Shown piece after piece: positions 46,343-54,433 of a stretch of DNA of 64,000 nucleotides. Position 1 is the stretch's first letter. Each line of letters begins with the position of its first letter. The stretch is taken from positions 3,100,001 through 3,164,000 of the forward strand of contig NZ_PYFT01000001.1 in NCBI RefSeq assembly GCF_003023845.1. The letters are read 5' to 3'. Origin of the DNA: Adhaeribacter arboris. Lineage in GTDB: Bacteria; Bacteroidota; Bacteroidia; Cytophagales; Hymenobacteraceae. The notes under the pieces were generated by a model. It had not been told where the DNA came from and ran no database searches. It was given only the letters and a program-made list of their open reading frames with translations. Both the position numbers and the translations under genes were made by a program.

Positions 46343-48502
46343 ATGAAAAAACTCCTACTCCTTCCGCTGATTTTCGCCTCGGCTACAAGTTGGGCGCAAA
46401 CCACTATTTCCGGAACGGTTAAAGATAACCAAGGTAAGCCCATAATCGGGGCCAACGTTTTTTTAAAAGGGCTGTACGATGGAGCTTCGGCGGATACCAC
46501 CGGCCATTATACTTTTAAAACGGAGGCAAAAGGTTCTCAAATACTAATAGCAACGTTTATCGGGTACAAGCAAAAAGAGCTGTTACTTGAGTTAAAACCG
46601 GGAGCGCAACAACTAACAATTAATTTAGCCGAAGAACGGAACGAGCTTAATACCGTGGTAATTACGGCCGGTGCTTTCGAAGCTAGCGACGAAAAACGGG
46701 CTACGCTGTTAAAGCCGCTGGACATTGCTACTACGGCCGGGGCCACTGCCGATATTACCGGCGCTTTAAACACCTTACCGGGCACCACCAAAGTAGGCGA
46801 AACCGGAAAATTATTTGTGCGGGGCGGTGACAGTTACGAAACTAAAACCTTTATGGATGGGCTGCTGGTAAACAAATTTTATAATTCCAGCGTGCCCGAT
46901 GTTGCGGCCCGAGGCCGTTTCTCTCCTTTTATGTTCAGCGGCACGGTGTTTAGTTCCGGCGGCTACTCCGCCGAATACGGACAAGCTTTATCCTCCGCTT
47001 TATTACTTACTTCAAACGACTTAGCTACCGAAAGCCAGACGGGTTTATCGCTAATGGCAGTGGGCGTAAGCGCTTCGGAAACGAAACGCTGGAAAAGTTC
47101 ATCGCTGGCAGTATCGGCAGATTATTCTAATCTGGCTCCTTTGTTCGGGCTAATGAAACAAGATTTAAATTGGCAGAAAGCACCCGTTTCGGTGGGCGGC
47201 ACTACGGTATTCCGGTATAAAACTTCTAAAACGGGTATGCTCAAAGTATTCGGCAGTCTAAGCCAATCAAAAATGGTTTTACAGCAACCAGACTTAGACC
47301 AGGAAAACAGCACTTTGCGAGTAAATTTACACAACCAGAATACCTACTTAAACGCGTCTTACCGGGAAATACTAAGTCCGAAATGGACCGTACGGTCAGG
47401 TTTGGCTTTCTCCCGCGACCAGGACCAATTGGGTTTAAACGTGAATAAATTAAAAACGCAGGAGTGGCAAGGCCTTGCTAAAACAGTTTTTACGTACCAA
47501 GCCAGTGAGGCAATTTCCTTTAAAGCAGGCAGCGAGTACCAGCAAAAAAACTTCGACCAGCATTATTTCATTGCGCAGCCGAAGCAAACGATAGGCGGCA
47601 ATTTTACCGACCGAACCAGTGCGGTATTCTCGGAAGCCGATATTTACCTGAGCAACCGCCTGGTGCTGCGGCCCGGTGTTCGTGCTGAATACAGCAGCAG
47701 AATCAACCGGACTAATGTAGCACCCCGCGCCTCCTTGGCTTACAAAACCGGTAGCTACAGCCAGATATCGGCAGCTTTCGGGCATTACTATCAAACTCCC
47801 GAAAACGACTATTTAAAATACTCTCGTAACCTGAACTTTGAAAATGCCAAGCATTATATTTTAAATTACCAGCACATTCAGGAAAACCGTACTTTTCGGC
47901 TGGAAGGATTTTACAAGAAATACAACCAACTCGTTACCTTTCAGCAAGTAAACACTTACACCTTTTCCAACCTGCAAAACAGAGGTAACGGCTACGCGAC
48001 AGGTATAGAACTATTTTGGCGCGACCAGAAAACCATTAAGCACGGCGATTATTGGATTTCGTACTCCTGGCTGGATACCAAACGTTACAATAAGTTCTAC
48101 GAGTACGCGGTAACTCCTACGTTTGCGGCGAAGCATAATGTAGCGGTTGTATACAAACATTTTTTACCTAAACTCCAAACTTTAGTCGGGGCTACGTACA
48201 GCCTGGCGAGTGGCCGGCCGTATCATAATCCGAATCTGCCGGGTTTTAATCAGGAACGCACGCCCACTTATACTGATTTAAGCCTGAACATTAGTTACCT
48301 GACCAATATCAAAAAGCATTACACCATTTTGTACGTATCGTGCACTAATTTACTGGGTCATCAAAATATATACGGTTACCGGTTTGGCAATATCCCTAAT
48401 GCCGCCGGAGAATACCAAAGTGCCGCGATTAAGCCACCCGCTCCTCGGTTTGCTTTTGTCGGGCTATTTATTTCCATCAATCACCCAACTAAAACGCAGT
48501 AA
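46343..48502 (+). CDS. TonB-dependent receptor with carboxypeptidase-like N-terminal domain
   Basis: This 719-residue outer-membrane transporter has a signal peptide (LLLLPLIFASATSWAQ), a carboxypeptidase-regulatory-like domain (TISGTVKDNQGKPIIGANV, about residues 21-100), a plug with FVRGGDSYETKTFMDG near 155-170, and a beta barrel. It is short for a SusC-type receptor and no SusD gene follows, so it fits siderophore or small-molecule uptake better than polysaccharide uptake. A TPR-like exported protein, a DUF4188 protein and a LytS/LytTR pair follow on the same strand. These could form one regulated group, but gaps of 108 and 189 nt with repeats separate them. Confidence 0.9.
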   Translation: MKKLLLLPLIFASATSWAQTTISGTVKDNQGKPIIGANVFLKGLYDGASADTTGHYTFKTEAKGSQILIATFIGYKQKELLLELKPGAQQLTINLAEERNELNTVVITAGAFEASDEKRATLLKPLDIATTAGATADITGALNTLPGTTKVGETGKLFVRGGDSYETKTFMDGLLVNKFYNSSVPDVAARGRFSPFMFSGTVFSSGGYSAEYGQALSSALLLTSNDLATESQTGLSLMAVGVSASETKRWKSSSLAVSADYSNLAPLFGLMKQDLNWQKAPVSVGGTTVFRYKTSKTGMLKVFGSLSQSKMVLQQPDLDQENSTLRVNLHNQNTYLNASYREILSPKWTVRSGLAFSRDQDQLGLNVNKLKTQEWQGLAKTVFTYQASEAISFKAGSEYQQKNFDQHYFIAQPKQTIGGNFTDRTSAVFSEADIYLSNRLVLRPGVRAEYSSRINRTNVAPRASLAYKTGSYSQISAAFGHYYQTPENDYLKYSRNLNFENAKHYILNYQHIQENRTFRLEGFYKKYNQLVTFQQVNTYTFSNLQNRGNGYATGIELFWRDQKTIKHGDYWISYSWLDTKRYNKFYEYAVTPTFAAKHNVAVVYKHFLPKLQTLVGATYSLASGRPYHNPNLPGFNQERTPTYTDLSLNISYLTNIKKHYTILYVSCTNLLGHQNIYGYRFGNIPNAAGEYQSAAIKPPAPRFAFVGLFISINHPTKTQ

Positions 48503-48527
48503 CTATTATCAGCAGTAACTATTATCA
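48496..48527 (+). repeat. 16-nt tandem duplication at the TonB receptor stop
   Basis: GCAGTAACTATTATCA occurs twice in a row (48496-48511 and 48512-48527). The first copy contains the receptor stop codon. Confidence 0.85.
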
Positions 48528-48610
48528 TTTATCAATTTCCATTTATCCCTTTTTCAATCAATCAGCTATTTAATTTTTCAAATTATTCCACCATTTAACT
48601 TAGAAAGACC

Positions 48611-49267
48611 ATGAAAACTGTACTGTTTATTCTTAGCTTTATTTTAGTAGCTACTTCTACTTTTGCTCAAAATACTTTTGTTACTGCTATGGCCGGTGCT
48701 ATTAGTGACTTGCAGAAGGCTAAAACGTCCGCTGAATTGCAAGGCACCGTTAATAAATTTGAACGCATTGCCAGCTCCGAAACAAAGGAATATTTACCCT
48801 TGTATTATGCCGCGCAAGGTTACATTCAGATGAGTTTTTTAGAACAGGAAGGAACTAAAAAGGACCAGTTGTTAGACCGGGCGCAGCAACACCTCGACCA
48901 GGCTTTGAAACTGCAAGCCAACGAATCCGAGATTTTTGCTTTACAGGGTTTATTGCACCAAGCCCGGATTCAAATAGATGCTATGAACCGGGGGGCTCAA
49001 TACGCGCCTTTGGCCATGCAGGCCCTGGAAAAAGCTAAAAATCTAAATCCGGAAAACCCAAGAGCGTATTACTTAATGGGGCAGAACTTATTTTATACGC
49101 CGGCGATGTTTGGTGGTGGACCAGCAGCAGCCTTACCTTTACTCACTCAAGCTCAACAAAAGTTTGCTCAATTTAAACCTACTTCCGCTATTGCCCCGGA
49201 TTGGGGTTTAACCATTAATAACTACCTGCTCGAAAAATGCCAGACCAACAGCGCCAGCGGAAAGTAA
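48611..49267 (+). CDS. Exported TPR-like hypothetical protein
   Basis: The 218-residue protein has a signal peptide (TVLFILSFILVATSTFAQ) and a helical repeat body with TPR-like blocks: YLPLYYAAQGYIQMSF, DQALKLQANESEIFALQGLLHQA and ALEKAKNLNPENPRAYYLMGQN. It probably binds partners in the periplasm. It lies between the TonB receptor and the DUF4188 gene, suggesting a link to receptor function, but this is inference. Confidence 0.75.
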   Translation: MKTVLFILSFILVATSTFAQNTFVTAMAGAISDLQKAKTSAELQGTVNKFERIASSETKEYLPLYYAAQGYIQMSFLEQEGTKKDQLLDRAQQHLDQALKLQANESEIFALQGLLHQARIQIDAMNRGAQYAPLAMQALEKAKNLNPENPRAYYLMGQNLFYTPAMFGGGPAAALPLLTQAQQKFAQFKPTSAIAPDWGLTINNYLLEKCQTNSASGK

Positions 49268-49406
49268 CTCTTGAATCCCTAACTAAAGTTAGAGGCAATT
49301 CAAAAGGTACAGACTAAATACAGTTAAGAAAGAGTCTGCAATACCTTTAAAACAGTAATGGCTTGCTATTTAACCCTTTCATAAGTAAATTTTTCAATAT
49401 ATTCAC

Positions 49407-49444
49407 ACTGTGGTCTATGGACTATCGACTGTGGACTATCGACT
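49407..49444 (+). repeat. Direct repeat in the DUF4188 leader
   Basis: GGACTATCGACT occurs at 49419-49430 and 49433-49444, with a further related CTGTGG unit before each. It lies 12 nt before the DUF4188 start. Confidence 0.7.
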
Positions 49445-49456
49445 AAATTTTAAACC

Positions 49457-49936
49457 ATGAGTATTATTAACGGCCGAATGACTACCCGCTTAGACCGGGA
49501 ATTTGTGGTGTTCTTGATTGGAATGCGCATTAATAAATTCTGGAGCATCGGGCAATGGTTGCCTGTGGCCATGTCTATGCCCCGCATGATTCAGGAACTG
49601 GTAAAAAATCCGGCTTCCGGTTTTCTGGGTAGTGAGCAATGGTTCGGGCGCACTACCATAATGGTACAATACTGGGAATCGTTCGAGAAACTGGAAGCTT
49701 ACGCCCGCAACCCGAAGGCCGAGCATTATCCGAATTGGATAAAGTTTAACAAGCAAGTACGCGCTTCGGGCGCAGTGGGCGTGTGGCACGAAACGTACCA
49801 GATTGCGCCGGGCAAACACGAAAGCATTTACGTAAACATGCCGCCTTTTGGCTTAGGAAAGGTGAGTAAAAGCATGCCGGTAACCGATTACCTGGACGAA
49901 GCCCGTAACCGAATGAAGGTAACCGAACAACCTTAG
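49457..49936 (+). CDS. DUF4188-domain protein
   Basis: The 159-residue product matches the DUF4188 family in pattern: FVVFLIGMRINKFWSIGQWL near the start, GFLGSEQWFGRTTIMVQYW in the middle and WHETYQI near the end. The fold resembles ABM-type monooxygenases, but no activity is established. It lies directly upstream of the sensor kinase (22 nt), so it may be regulated with it. Confidence 0.85.
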   Translation: MSIINGRMTTRLDREFVVFLIGMRINKFWSIGQWLPVAMSMPRMIQELVKNPASGFLGSEQWFGRTTIMVQYWESFEKLEAYARNPKAEHYPNWIKFNKQVRASGAVGVWHETYQIAPGKHESIYVNMPPFGLGKVSKSMPVTDYLDEARNRMKVTEQP

Positions 49937-49957
49937 TTTCCTGAGTCCATTTACCGT

Positions 49958-51070
49958 ATGGGACCCGCAAAAATATTATCTTTCCGCCCCAAACCTGCAC
50001 TAGTGTCAACTACTCCCATTAAAACTGTTTCTCCCCATAAAAGGCCGTCGGTTAAGTTCCTGAAATGGCCGGTATTAATTTTTCTTCTGCTTAATTTACT
50101 AAACTTTCTGCCTTATTTTCGCCAACCTGAGAAATGGCAATTAAAACCAGGACTTTTTAGCTTATTTTTTTCAACCGTTGCTTTTTACCTTCTCTGGACA
50201 GCTAACGACCAATTGTCCAGAGGATTGGACCGCTATTATCCGTGGCTCAGAAATCCGGGCCGGCGGTTATTCATTAGCTTAGTTGGTACCCTGGTAGTTT
50301 CGTTTCCGATAATTATTGGAATAAACGCCGTGATGCTACCGTTGCGTGGTTTAAGTTTAATGACTTTAACCACTAAAGATTGGCTTAATTTGGTTTACGG
50401 CCCAGTGGTTATTACCTTTTTCATTTCCTTATTCATGCACAGTCGTACTTTTTTATTAGGCTGGCGCCAAACTGCCATCGACGCCGAACGCTTGCAAAAA
50501 GAAAGTATTGCCTCGCAGTACGAAAGCCTGAAAACCCAGGTAAACCCGCATTTTTTGTTTAATAGTCTGAATGCTCTTACCTCGCTGGTAACCACCGACC
50601 AGGAATTAGCCGTGAAATTTATTAAGCAGCTTTCCGAAGTATACCGCTACGTGCTCGACAGCCAAAGCAAAGAAGTAGTATCGCTAGCCGATGAGATGAA
50701 ATTTGTGCATTCATACATTTTTTTACAACAGATTCGGTACAGCAACAGCTTACAGATAAAATTAGCTGGTTTTCCCGCCACTAACTACCAGATTGCTCCG
50801 CTTTCGGTGCAAATGCTTATCGAAAATGCCATTAAACACAACATGATTCTGGAAGACCAACCCCTCCAAATAAAAATTTACCAGCCCGACGAGGAATATC
50901 TGGTAGTAGAAAATAATCTGCAAATCAAGAATGTACGCTCCGATTCAGTGGGTATGGGGTTAAAAAATATTCAAGCCCGTTATAGCTATTTAACCGGTAA
51001 GCCAGTAGTAATCGAGCAAACCACCGCGTATTTTCGGGTTAAATTACCATTGCTTCACTTTACCTCCTGA
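49958..51070 (+). CDS. LytS-type sensor histidine kinase
   Basis: The 370-residue kinase has four N-terminal transmembrane helices (about residues 30-160), then the His_kinase domain with the phospho-acceptor in QVNPHFLFNSLNALTSLV. A short HATPase domain follows with LIENAIKHN and GMGLKNIQARY. It is the Bacteroidota YehU/LytS form. The stop overlaps the regulator start (TGATG), so the two are translationally coupled. The signal is unknown. Confidence 0.93.
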   Translation: MGPAKILSFRPKPALVSTTPIKTVSPHKRPSVKFLKWPVLIFLLLNLLNFLPYFRQPEKWQLKPGLFSLFFSTVAFYLLWTANDQLSRGLDRYYPWLRNPGRRLFISLVGTLVVSFPIIIGINAVMLPLRGLSLMTLTTKDWLNLVYGPVVITFFISLFMHSRTFLLGWRQTAIDAERLQKESIASQYESLKTQVNPHFLFNSLNALTSLVTTDQELAVKFIKQLSEVYRYVLDSQSKEVVSLADEMKFVHSYIFLQQIRYSNSLQIKLAGFPATNYQIAPLSVQMLIENAIKHNMILEDQPLQIKIYQPDEEYLVVENNLQIKNVRSDSVGMGLKNIQARYSYLTGKPVVIEQTTAYFRVKLPLLHFTS

Positions 51071-51846
51071 TGCGCACGCTTATTATTGAAGACGAAAAAC
51101 TGGCTTCCGACCGTCTGGCTAACTTACTGCAACAAATCAATCCGGAAATAGAAATTATAGGTAAAATTGAATCGGTACGAAAAGCGGTGCAGGAATTTAA
51201 TGCTGGTTTGCATCCTGATTTAGCCTTCTTTGATATTCAACTAGCCGATGGATTAAGCTTTGAGATTTTTGACCAGACCACGGTACCTTGCCCCATAATT
51301 TTTACTACGGCTTACGACGAATATGCCATTAAGGCTTTCAAAGTAAACAGTATTGATTATTTGCTAAAACCCATTGATGCCGACGAGTTAGCGGCCTCTC
51401 TCCGCAAATTTCGGCAATTAACTTTACCCGCTACCCGCCCGCCGGAACCCACTACGCCTAACCTGGAGTTCTTGCAAAAAGCCATGCAGATGTTGGGCCA
51501 CCAGCCTTACAAAAATCGGTTTGTAGTAAAAGTGGGAGAACACCTTAAATCTATACCGGTGGAGCAAATTGATTTTTTCTTTAGCCTGGAAAAAGCTACG
51601 TTCCTGCAAACGAAAGAAAACAAGCGCTTTGTTGTGGATTTTTCGTTGGAGCAACTCGAAAGCTTACTCGACCCGCAGCAATTCTTTCGGATTAACCGCA
51701 GCTACTTAATTGGTCTTAATGCCATTCAGGATATTGTTAGTTATTCAAATAGCCGCTTAAAAACTTTTTTAAGAAATTCTACCGATACCGACGTAGTTGT
51801 AAGCCGCGAAAAAGTAAACGCCTTTAAAGATTGGCTGGATAGGTGA
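51070..51846 (+). CDS. LytTR-family response regulator
   Basis: The 258-residue regulator has a receiver domain (acidic EDE at 7-9, Asp55 in LAFFDIQLADG, Lys in LLKPIDADEL) and a C-terminal LytTR DNA-binding domain from about residue 155 with FFRINRSYLIGLNAI. It is the partner of the preceding LytS kinase. Likely targets are the nearby TonB receptor operon and itself, which is inference from position. Confidence 0.95.
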   Translation: MRTLIIEDEKLASDRLANLLQQINPEIEIIGKIESVRKAVQEFNAGLHPDLAFFDIQLADGLSFEIFDQTTVPCPIIFTTAYDEYAIKAFKVNSIDYLLKPIDADELAASLRKFRQLTLPATRPPEPTTPNLEFLQKAMQMLGHQPYKNRFVVKVGEHLKSIPVEQIDFFFSLEKATFLQTKENKRFVVDFSLEQLESLLDPQQFFRINRSYLIGLNAIQDIVSYSNSRLKTFLRNSTDTDVVVSREKVNAFKDWLDR

Positions 51847-52165
51847 TTATCTAAATCGCCGATTTACACGGATTACATGGCACAGATAACAGCTAAATGA
51901 ATAAATTCCAGCTCAATTTATTCGCCCTCTCGATGCTGTACAATGCAGGCTTGGCTTATTGGCTTCATTGATTTACGAAAATACAAACTGCCTCGTAGCT
52001 GCGCGCCAGATACTACCTATCCGTATGAAAAGGCTCATCCAAAAAGGAAGCTCCTGCGTAATGCTTACTTCTATTCCTGAAAAAATTGTTTATCGTATGG
52101 CTTAGCGCTAAAAAACAACTCGCATAAGGCTGAATTTTAAATTTATTTGCTCCAGAAACTCACCA
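51847..52165. other. Gap after the LytTR gene
   Basis: The 319-nt gap starts with an ACACGGATTACATGGCAC stretch akin to the CGCGGATT elements elsewhere. A 23-codon frame at 51898 is too short to support. No gene or terminator is clear. Confidence 0.4.
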
Positions 52166-53050
52166 TTACAGAATGTTATTCAACTGCTCCTTAATTTTCT
52201 CGAGTTCTTCTTTCATTTCCACAACAAAGCGCTGAATAGCCGCATCGTTGGCTTTAGAACCAATAGTATTAATCTCGCGCCCAATTTCCTGCGAAATAAA
52301 ACCTAACTTTTTACCAGTGGGCTCGGGTAAAAAAACCGTTTCGGTAAAATAGTGGAGATGATTTATTAGCCTTACTTTTTCCTCGGCAATATCCAGTTTT
52401 TCAATAAAATAAATCATTTCCTGTTCAAAGCGGTTTTCATTGAAGGCTTCGGCTGAACTTATTTCTGTTAAATGGGCTCGTAAACGATTACGAATATTTT
52501 CTACCCGGATAGGGTCTTGTTTGTCAATTTCGGCTAATAAAATACGGATACGATCCACGTAGGTCATAATTTCCGTGGTTAGAGCTTTTCCTTCGTCGGT
52601 CCGGAAATGGTTAAACTGCTTCAGGGCTTCCTCTAACAAAAATTGCACTTCTTCCCACGTAATTACTTCCGCTTCTTCTTCCGGATTTGCTCCCAGTTGC
52701 ACAACTTCGGGCATTTGCAGTGCCAGTCGGAACAATTCACTTTTACCCGCTCCTACTCTATCGGCCGCTTGCTCCAGTTCGGCATAATACAATTGCAGCA
52801 ACTCTGTATTAATGGAATTACGCGTTTTACCCGCCCGGTTCCGACTAAAATCTACCGTAAGGTTTATTTTACCCCGTACCAAGCTTTTTGAAAGTAAGTT
52901 CCGGATTTCGTGCTCTTTCTCGGCTAAAAAGCGGGGTAAACGGACCGATAAGTCCATACTTTTAGAATTAAGCGATTTAACTTCTACTGAAATGCTATAC
53001 TGGTCGGTTTCGCGCTGGGCAAGGCCGAAGCCCGTCATTGATTTTAACAT
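52166..53050 (-). CDS. YicC/YloC-family endoribonuclease-like protein
   Basis: The 294-residue protein starts with the diagnostic LKSMTGFG block and the SVEVKSLNSKSMDLSVRLP segment. It ends with GKKLGFISQEIGREINTIGSKAND, the conserved C-terminal signature. YicC/YloC proteins are RNA endonucleases linked to RNA decay. The length is normal. A TACTTTTG -7-like box lies about 32 nt upstream on the minus strand (53089-53082). Confidence 0.93.
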   Translation of the reverse strand: MLKSMTGFGLAQRETDQYSISVEVKSLNSKSMDLSVRLPRFLAEKEHEIRNLLSKSLVRGKINLTVDFSRNRAGKTRNSINTELLQLYYAELEQAADRVGAGKSELFRLALQMPEVVQLGANPEEEAEVITWEEVQFLLEEALKQFNHFRTDEGKALTTEIMTYVDRIRILLAEIDKQDPIRVENIRNRLRAHLTEISSAEAFNENRFEQEMIYFIEKLDIAEEKVRLINHLHYFTETVFLPEPTGKKLGFISQEIGREINTIGSKANDAAIQRFVVEMKEELEKIKEQLNNIL

Positions 53051-53248
53051 CCGATTTTATTTTGCTGTTTTGGATTTGGTTCAAAAGTACGCGAAAAAGC
53101 AATATTTATATTCTAATTTTTTCTTTGCACTATTCTAACTTCCATCCAATTGTACGTTACGGTTTAGCTTATAATGGAAACTATTTTAATAAAAAAATGC
53201 TTAATCTTGTGCGCTACGATCTAAAAGCGGAAAGGTTTGTTAATAACA

Positions 53249-53503
53249 ATGAAACTGAATTCTTTTAAAACTCTAAAAACCAAATGCGGTAAAGAGTTTA
53301 ATAAGGACATACTTAAAGTAATAGCTTTTACCACAAACAATTTTAAGTATTCGCATAACACTTACACCATTTATAAGACCCCCGGTGATGGTTATATGCG
53401 GTGCTTACATAATTACGACGCCATTACCGATTACACTACCATTATTTGTGAGCTTATCAGCGAACAAGAAGCATTCACTTATTTAAGTAAAACTTATTCC
53501 TGA
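53249..53503 (+). CDS. Small hypothetical protein, paralogue of the 36860 gene
   Basis: This 84-residue protein of unknown role shares TYTIYKT, YDAITD and LISEQEAFTYL with the gene at 36860 in the same order. It is lysine-rich at the start and has no signal peptide. The ATG at 53249 is preferred; an upstream TTG at 53237 is possible. A terminator follows 20 nt after the stop. Confidence 0.65.
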   Translation: MKLNSFKTLKTKCGKEFNKDILKVIAFTTNNFKYSHNTYTIYKTPGDGYMRCLHNYDAITDYTTIICELISEQEAFTYLSKTYS

Positions 53504-53523
53504 TTGTTCTTTGATTTTATTCT

Positions 53524-53556
53524 AAAAGACTACTCCCAAGAAGAGTAGTCTTTTTA
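53524..53556 (+). terminator. Terminator after the small gene
   Basis: AAAAGACTACTC (53524-53535) and GAGTAGTCTTTT (53543-53554) pair exactly over 12 bp with a 7-nt loop, followed by T residues. Confidence 0.85.
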
Positions 53557-53633
53557 TTTTACAAATAAAGCTAATGGTCTATTACAGGTTTAGAAAACCA
53601 AGGAAGAATTGGTTTTACCTGGCGCAAAACCAT

Positions 53634-53641
53634 TATATTTG
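53634..53641 (+). promoter_or_regulatory. purQ promoter -7 box
   Basis: TATATTTG ends 4 nt before the ATG at 53646, so transcription would start at or beside the start codon. A TTG at 53609-53611 lies 22 nt upstream. Confidence 0.55.
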
Positions 53642-53645
53642 CACT

Positions 53646-54341
53646 ATGAAATTTGGAGTAGTAATTTTTCCAGGCTCTAACTGCGACCAGGATGTGATCG
53701 AAGTTTTAAGCCGTACCTCGCAACAACCAGTAGCCCGCCTTTGGCACAAAGACCACGATCTACAAAATTGTGATTTTATTGTATTACCAGGTGGATTTTC
53801 TTACGGTGATTATTTGCGCTCCGGTGCTATTGCCCGTTTTTCTCCTATTATGCAGGAAGTAGTGGCCCACGCTAACAGAGGTGGTTATGTATTAGGCATT
53901 TGCAACGGCTTCCAGATTTTGACCGAAGCCGGCCTTTTGCCCGGCGCATTGTTGCGCAACATAGAACAAAAATTTATTTGTAAAAACGTACACATAAAAC
54001 CGGAAACCAACTCTTTGTTGCCCACCCGGCACTTAGATGTTAATAAAGCTTACAAAATTCCGGTAGCTCACGGCGAAGGCCGTTTTTTTGCGGATGCCGA
54101 TACTTTAAAGCGTTTGAACGATAACGAACAGGTGATGTTCCGGTATTGTGATGCCAATGGAAATACCGAAGCAAGTTTTAACTGTAACGGTAGCCTAGAG
54201 AGTATTGCGGGAATTAGTAATGCGAACAAAAATGTATTTGGTATGATGCCTCATCCCGAACGGGCCGCCGATCCTGATTTAGGTAATTTAGATGGTTTAG
54301 CTATTTTCGAATCGATAATGGATACGGTTGCTGTTTCATAG
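53646..54341 (+). CDS. purQ: Phosphoribosylformylglycinamidine synthase, glutaminase subunit
   Basis: PurQ supplies ammonia from glutamine for FGAM synthesis in de novo purine biosynthesis, working with PurL and PurS. The 231-residue class I amidotransferase has the nucleophile Cys in LGICNGFQIL, and MMPHPERAADP with the catalytic His-Glu pair near the end. The ATG at 53646 is chosen because the family starts KFGVVIFPGSNCD and the -7 box lies immediately upstream. purS is about 8 kb away in this window. Confidence 0.96.
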   Translation: MKFGVVIFPGSNCDQDVIEVLSRTSQQPVARLWHKDHDLQNCDFIVLPGGFSYGDYLRSGAIARFSPIMQEVVAHANRGGYVLGICNGFQILTEAGLLPGALLRNIEQKFICKNVHIKPETNSLLPTRHLDVNKAYKIPVAHGEGRFFADADTLKRLNDNEQVMFRYCDANGNTEASFNCNGSLESIAGISNANKNVFGMMPHPERAADPDLGNLDGLAIFESIMDTVAVS

Positions 54342-54348
54342 AAATTTT

Positions 54349-54400
54349 AACGGCATAAAAAAAGCTCTTACTACCCAGTAAGAGCTTTTTTTATGCCGTT
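54349..54400. terminator. 24-bp perfect bidirectional terminator
   Basis: Bases 54349-54372 are exactly complementary to 54377-54400 around an ACCC loop, with A7/T7 tracts inside the stem and GCTCTTACT at its tip. It separates convergent purQ and the TolB/BamA-like gene. Confidence 0.85.
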
Positions 54401-54433
54401 GATTTAAGCTTTTTAAACCATCAGAGTAATTTA

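Noticed and set aside
51898-51972. 23-codon frame after the LytTR gene
   Set aside because: It is too short, lacks context and has no recognisable domain.
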